Made by a program: the position numbers and the translations under genes. From the NCBI RefSeq assembly GCF_007748035.1, contig NZ_CP036278.1, positions 3,472,001-3,536,000 on the forward strand: DNA of 64,000 nt. The letters are read 5' to 3'. This document shows positions 61,356 through 64,000 of the stretch, piece after piece. Positions within the stretch are counted from its first letter, which is position 1. Each line of letters begins with the position of its first letter. The notes under the pieces were generated by a model, which was not told where the DNA came from, did not search any database, and saw only the letters and a list, made by a program, of their open reading frames with translations. Source of the stretch: Aeoliella mucimassa (GTDB lineage: Bacteria; Planctomycetota; Planctomycetia; Pirellulales; Lacipirellulaceae).

Positions 61356-61727
61356 TCATTGTCCTCGGGAAGCCGCAGGTCTTGTCTGGTGGGGGGCACG
61401 CTGGCGAACCCTTGCGGTGATGTAGGGTAGCATCAGGAGGGAGAGCATGACCAAGTGGAAGAAGGTGGCTGTTGCGTTTGCCTCACCAGCGGCAATCAAC
61501 GCACCAACGGTGAAAAGGATCAGTCCCTTGTGTCCCAGTTGCGGTCTGATGAAATATGCCCCTGCGGATAGCGCCATTCCCAAGCAAAGCAGTTGGGGCA
61601 CGGCAGACACGGTGCCTGCATCACCGCGAATGTCAATCGCGGCGTAACGCACAAGTGATATGGAACACAGCACAAGATACAATGCTGCGATCGCTGTAAT
61701 GTACCAGATTCTCTCATTATTGTTCAT
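61356..61727 (-). CDS. Hypothetical four-helix membrane protein
   Basis: 123 residues from ATG 61727 (MNNNERIWYITAIAALYLVL); the frame runs back to 61913, but that part is charged and unlike a membrane protein. About four membrane helices are predicted (IWYITAIAALYLVLCSIS, VPQLLCLGMALSAGAYFI, GLILFTVGALIAAGEA, TFFHLVMLSLLMLPYI), then a basic tail with RQRAPHQTRP. No family recognised. Confidence 0.55.
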   Translation of the reverse strand: MNNNERIWYITAIAALYLVLCSISLVRYAAIDIRGDAGTVSAVPQLLCLGMALSAGAYFIRPQLGHKGLILFTVGALIAAGEANATATFFHLVMLSLLMLPYITARVRQRAPHQTRPAASRGQ

Positions 61728-61876
61728 TAGTGCATACTTACTAGCGAACGCTATGTACTTCAGCGAGACGGTGTGAGCTCTCCGTTTGAATGGCGCTCGA
61801 CTGCGGACAATCAGAGCTTCATTGTGACAGAAGTGGAGCTGCAGCTCCGGTCGAGCATCCAGAACTATAGCTTCAT

Positions 61877-62473
61877 CTATTTCAGGGATAAGGAATACGA
61901 TTTCCCGTCCCACTGATACAGGTTCACGCTCTCGGCACGGTTATATACGCCACCAACATCATGAATGGTTAGGTCATCATCGAGTGTGTAGCTATCTCCT
62001 ACAGTCGCAACTATGTGTCCGTGCGCGCCTCCAACCTTGGGCAACATCATCACACATTGACGCGAATCAACGTGATCGACTAACACGGTTACTTCGGTAA
62101 CGTGGAGATTGGTATTGGGGTCGTATTCGGAATGGCAGCCGTTGCGGTCTCCGTGACCATCCCTTAGCGTCGCAAAATGCTCATCGACACTTTCGACCCG
62201 ATACGCCATTAGCTTCACACGATCGGTATCCAAAACGGACTGTGCGATCACGCGGAACTGACCACGAGGAACTGCCGTGGGCACGTGCGTAGTTTCATAT
62301 CGAGACAAAGACGCCTGTGCCTGTGTCAAATGTTGGTGCTGCACGAACAAGGCCAGCCCCATCGTTATGAATGCTGTCGCAGCAATCATCCCGCGTAGGG
62401 ACAACTTGGGAAGCAGACGCTGCCCCTTGTTCGTGGGATCTGGAGTTTCTGTTGAGGCCAACGGTGTACTCAT
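61877..62473 (-). CDS. Hypothetical membrane-anchored protein
   Basis: 198 residues. A cytoplasmic Thr/Pro-rich start precedes KLSLRGMIAATAFITMGLAL, the S-L-R-x-(hydrophobic) helix seen in many small planctomycete membrane proteins. The rest (about 60-198) is outside and beta-rich, with GQFRVIAQSVLDTDRVKLMA and HVTEVTVLVDHVDSRQCV. No enzyme motif seen. It reads toward 61356-61727, 150 bases away, and may share a transcript. Confidence 0.6.
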   Translation of the reverse strand: MSTPLASTETPDPTNKGQRLLPKLSLRGMIAATAFITMGLALFVQHQHLTQAQASLSRYETTHVPTAVPRGQFRVIAQSVLDTDRVKLMAYRVESVDEHFATLRDGHGDRNGCHSEYDPNTNLHVTEVTVLVDHVDSRQCVMMLPKVGGAHGHIVATVGDSYTLDDDLTIHDVGGVYNRAESVNLYQWDGKSYSLSLK

Positions 62474-63385
62474 GCTTTAACTCCTGGAAGTAGCAGAATC
62501 TACACGCGCGTTATAGGTAATTCGCTTGCCCTAGTTGGATATTGGGGGGTATTGCAGACTTTTGCAAAACGCGGCCAGTACGATTGATTCACTCTTTGAG
62601 GTCGAGTAGTTCGCAGCACCGCTGCTATCGCGTTGCTTTGCCAAAGGCGATGCGAGAAACGCTTCGAGTTCCTTTACTGCTGCAAGGGAAGAATCGACGG
62701 ACGCTTTCTTCGGCGCCTCATGTTTTCTTTGTGCGTTAGGCGGGCAACCGCCCGCCCCTCTCTCGCTTTCGGTAGTGCGAGCCGTCTATTGATCAGCTTC
62801 GTGCTACTGCACAAGAGCATCGATCTCACAGCCCGACCGAATTCAAACAGAGGCGAGCCCTTAGTTCACAGGGCCTGATGGCCCCCCCGAACACACCACA
62901 CATCAACTTGATTGATGAAGTGCCCTGGCTAACGCCGCCAGCCTGCACTTGATCTCCCGGGAACGGGATAGCGTATACGTATCCAATTTACTATGGCTGT
63001 ATTATCGATGCCAATACATGTGGCCGCAAGGGTTGCGATGGTTCCTGCCTCAATGGTCGATTTCATAAGAATCGAACATTTTGCATGTGAAAGCGGCGCC
63101 AACGCACTCTCACGAGGCTCGTCACGACCGCTGGCGTTGGATCCCAATTCGCTCATTTCAACAACTCGCTAATTGATTGAGGTTGCATCGGTCTCAGCAA
63201 GTTCACCCGGTCGCCAACTCGCACACTTTGCACTTTTCCCAGACTAAAATGGGGTCATCTGTGCAGCTGGCGTCAGCTGCCTGACGTCACCCCAGAGTGA
63301 CAGGAGGTTCAGCAGGAGGCCGATTTTGGCCATCGGCTGGCGGAGCCAAGAAGGAAGCATGTGCCGACGGTCTGGAGCTGTCACC
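62474..63385. other. Intergenic region before the right-edge integrase
   Basis: Small frames, e.g. minus 62929-63156, lack a ribosome site and domain and are not called. The hairpin at 63263-63280 is listed separately. Confidence 0.4.
63263..63289. repeat. Hairpin plus palindrome upstream of integrase
   Basis: GCAGCTG (63263-63269) and CAGCTGC (63274-63280) form a 7-bp stem with a 4-base loop, directly followed by the 8-base palindrome TGACGTCA (63282-63289). About 100 bases before the integrase start. It could be a recombinase arm site or a terminator without T-run. Confidence 0.35.
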
Positions 63386-64000
63386 ATGTCTCACAGCTTT
63401 GAACCCGTCGCCGCCAAATACCTGGCCGCCAAGAAGCTCTCGTCCGGCACCTGCAAGGAGTACCGGGGCACCGTCACCAAGTGGGCCTCCTGGGGCAAAG
63501 GAGTCGATGTCGATCAGATCGGCAGGAGCCACCTGCGAGAATTCCTCGACTGGGTCCACGAGAAGGCAACCGCAAACGGCGGATCGAATGCCGGACGCGC
63601 GGCCAACAAGTCCCGCGAGAACTTGCGGGTGATCCTGTCATGGGCCTGGGAGCAGGACTATCTGGAGAAGCTGCCGAGATTCCCAAAGCCGAAGCCGCAG
63701 CGTAACGTCGCCGGACGTCATTATCTTACGACGCCGATCTAAATGCTCTTTACTTTGCGACGTACGAGCTTGAGCGGCCGCGGGGTTGGAAGCAAACGCT
63801 GACAGTCGGCCATTACTGGCGAGCCGCCCTGGCTTTTTCTTCAACTATGGTGTCGACACTGGAACGGTATTTAATACCGCGGCCTTCCACGATCCCATCC
63901 TGTGGCGCCCCGAGCCACCGAACGGCCAAGGCAAAGACTCTCGCTACGGCTGGCTCTACTACCGACGTGTAAAAACGAAGAAGCAGTTCTATCGACCGAT
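63386..64000 (+). pseudogene. Tyrosine-type integrase, N-terminal part with two frameshifts, running off the window
   Basis: Starts MSHSFEPVAAKYLAAKKLSS. The SAM-like core-binding domain (about residues 5-105) contains SGTCKEYRGTVTKWASWGKG, HLREFLDWVHEKA and NLRVILSWAWEQDYLEKLPR, the usual order of phage-type tyrosine recombinases. The frame stops at 63742, but the next frame continues TDADLNALYFATYELERPRG. A single base (a G at about 63730) seems missing. A second loss at the T-run 63834-63838 is needed to reach FFFNYGVDTGTVFNTAAFHD and GWLYYRRVKTKKQFYRP, which runs to the window end. The catalytic box is beyond the edge. Either a pseudogene or two sequencing errors. Confidence 0.7.

Noticed and set aside
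61877-62473. Reading 61877-62473 as a secreted enzyme
   Set aside because: No catalytic motif can be pointed to; kept as a hypothetical membrane-anchored protein.
1-64000. CRISPR arrays, rRNA genes, complete tRNA genes, exosortase genes, replication origin
   Set aside because: No regularly spaced repeats, rRNA-like or cloverleaf sequence was seen; none of the proteins has the exosortase Cys-Arg-His membrane pattern; no DnaA-box cluster was noticed. A tRNA or Rfam scan would settle the RNA part.

Overview
The window looks like chromosomal DNA of a planctomycete, most likely Pirellulales/Lacipirellulaceae-like. This rests on gene content only: four prepilin-like DUF1559 proteins each paired with a small lipoprotein, sulfatases, PEP-CTERM proteins with type I dockerin repeats, two short sigma-70 genes each followed by a FecR-type gene, a DUF1580 protein, and a giant secreted protein starting with a LEPR-XLL-like signal.

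Layout. 1-6 kb (+): the end of a Gfo/Idh/MocA oxidoreductase, a sugar isomerase, a DUF1559-lipoprotein pair and a double PEP-CTERM gene broken by an in-frame TAA. 6-7.2 kb: hairpin, empty DNA and an IS66 scar. 7.2-18.1 kb (-): a triple PEP-CTERM polyprotein, a DUF1559-lipoprotein pair, a GH36 alpha-galactosidase and two sulfatases (one frameshifted). 18.4-20.7 kb (+): a divergent sigma factor and FecR/LamG protein. 21.3-27.6 kb (-): decayed and intact PEP-CTERM genes, with a sigma-54 promoter, a palindromic upstream site, a STAS protein and a PAS-containing sigma-54 activator. 28.3-29.2 kb: an IS200/IS605-like element and DUF1580. 29.7-38.6 kb (+): a 2939-residue GEVED/FG-GAP/dockerin protein flanked by a ~96-bp direct repeat. 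38.8-47.9 kb (-): integrase remnant, thioredoxin-like protein, lipoprotein, DUF1559, sialate-esterase-like PEP-CTERM protein and a 1402-residue LamG/beta-strand PEP-CTERM protein. 48.5-53.2 kb (+): a second divergent sigma-FecR set with DUF1559, lipoprotein and an amino-acid dehydrogenase. 53.2-54.8 kb: gene-poor DNA with a 20-bp tRNA 3'-end fragment. 54.8-62.5 kb (-): small membrane proteins and a BlaI / giant M56-HEAT signalling pair. 63.4-64 kb (+): a frameshifted integrase running off the window.

How it fits together. Three loci combine surface proteins, a pseudopilin-like DUF1559 protein and a lipoprotein; two of them also carry a divergent sigma-FecR pair. I infer that these are regulated cell-surface systems for binding and processing polysaccharide (sulfated galactan is a reasonable guess for the 7-12 kb locus).

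The most unusual observation is that PEP-CTERM proteins are fused head to tail. Each internal sorting signal (VPEP, membrane helix, basic cluster) is followed at once by a new signal-peptide-like segment ending in a canonical A-x-A site. This happens at three junctions in two paralogous genes that share the same module order. The second notable item is a self-contained sigma-54 circuit next to PEP-CTERM genes. No exosortase, rRNA, complete tRNA or CRISPR array was seen.
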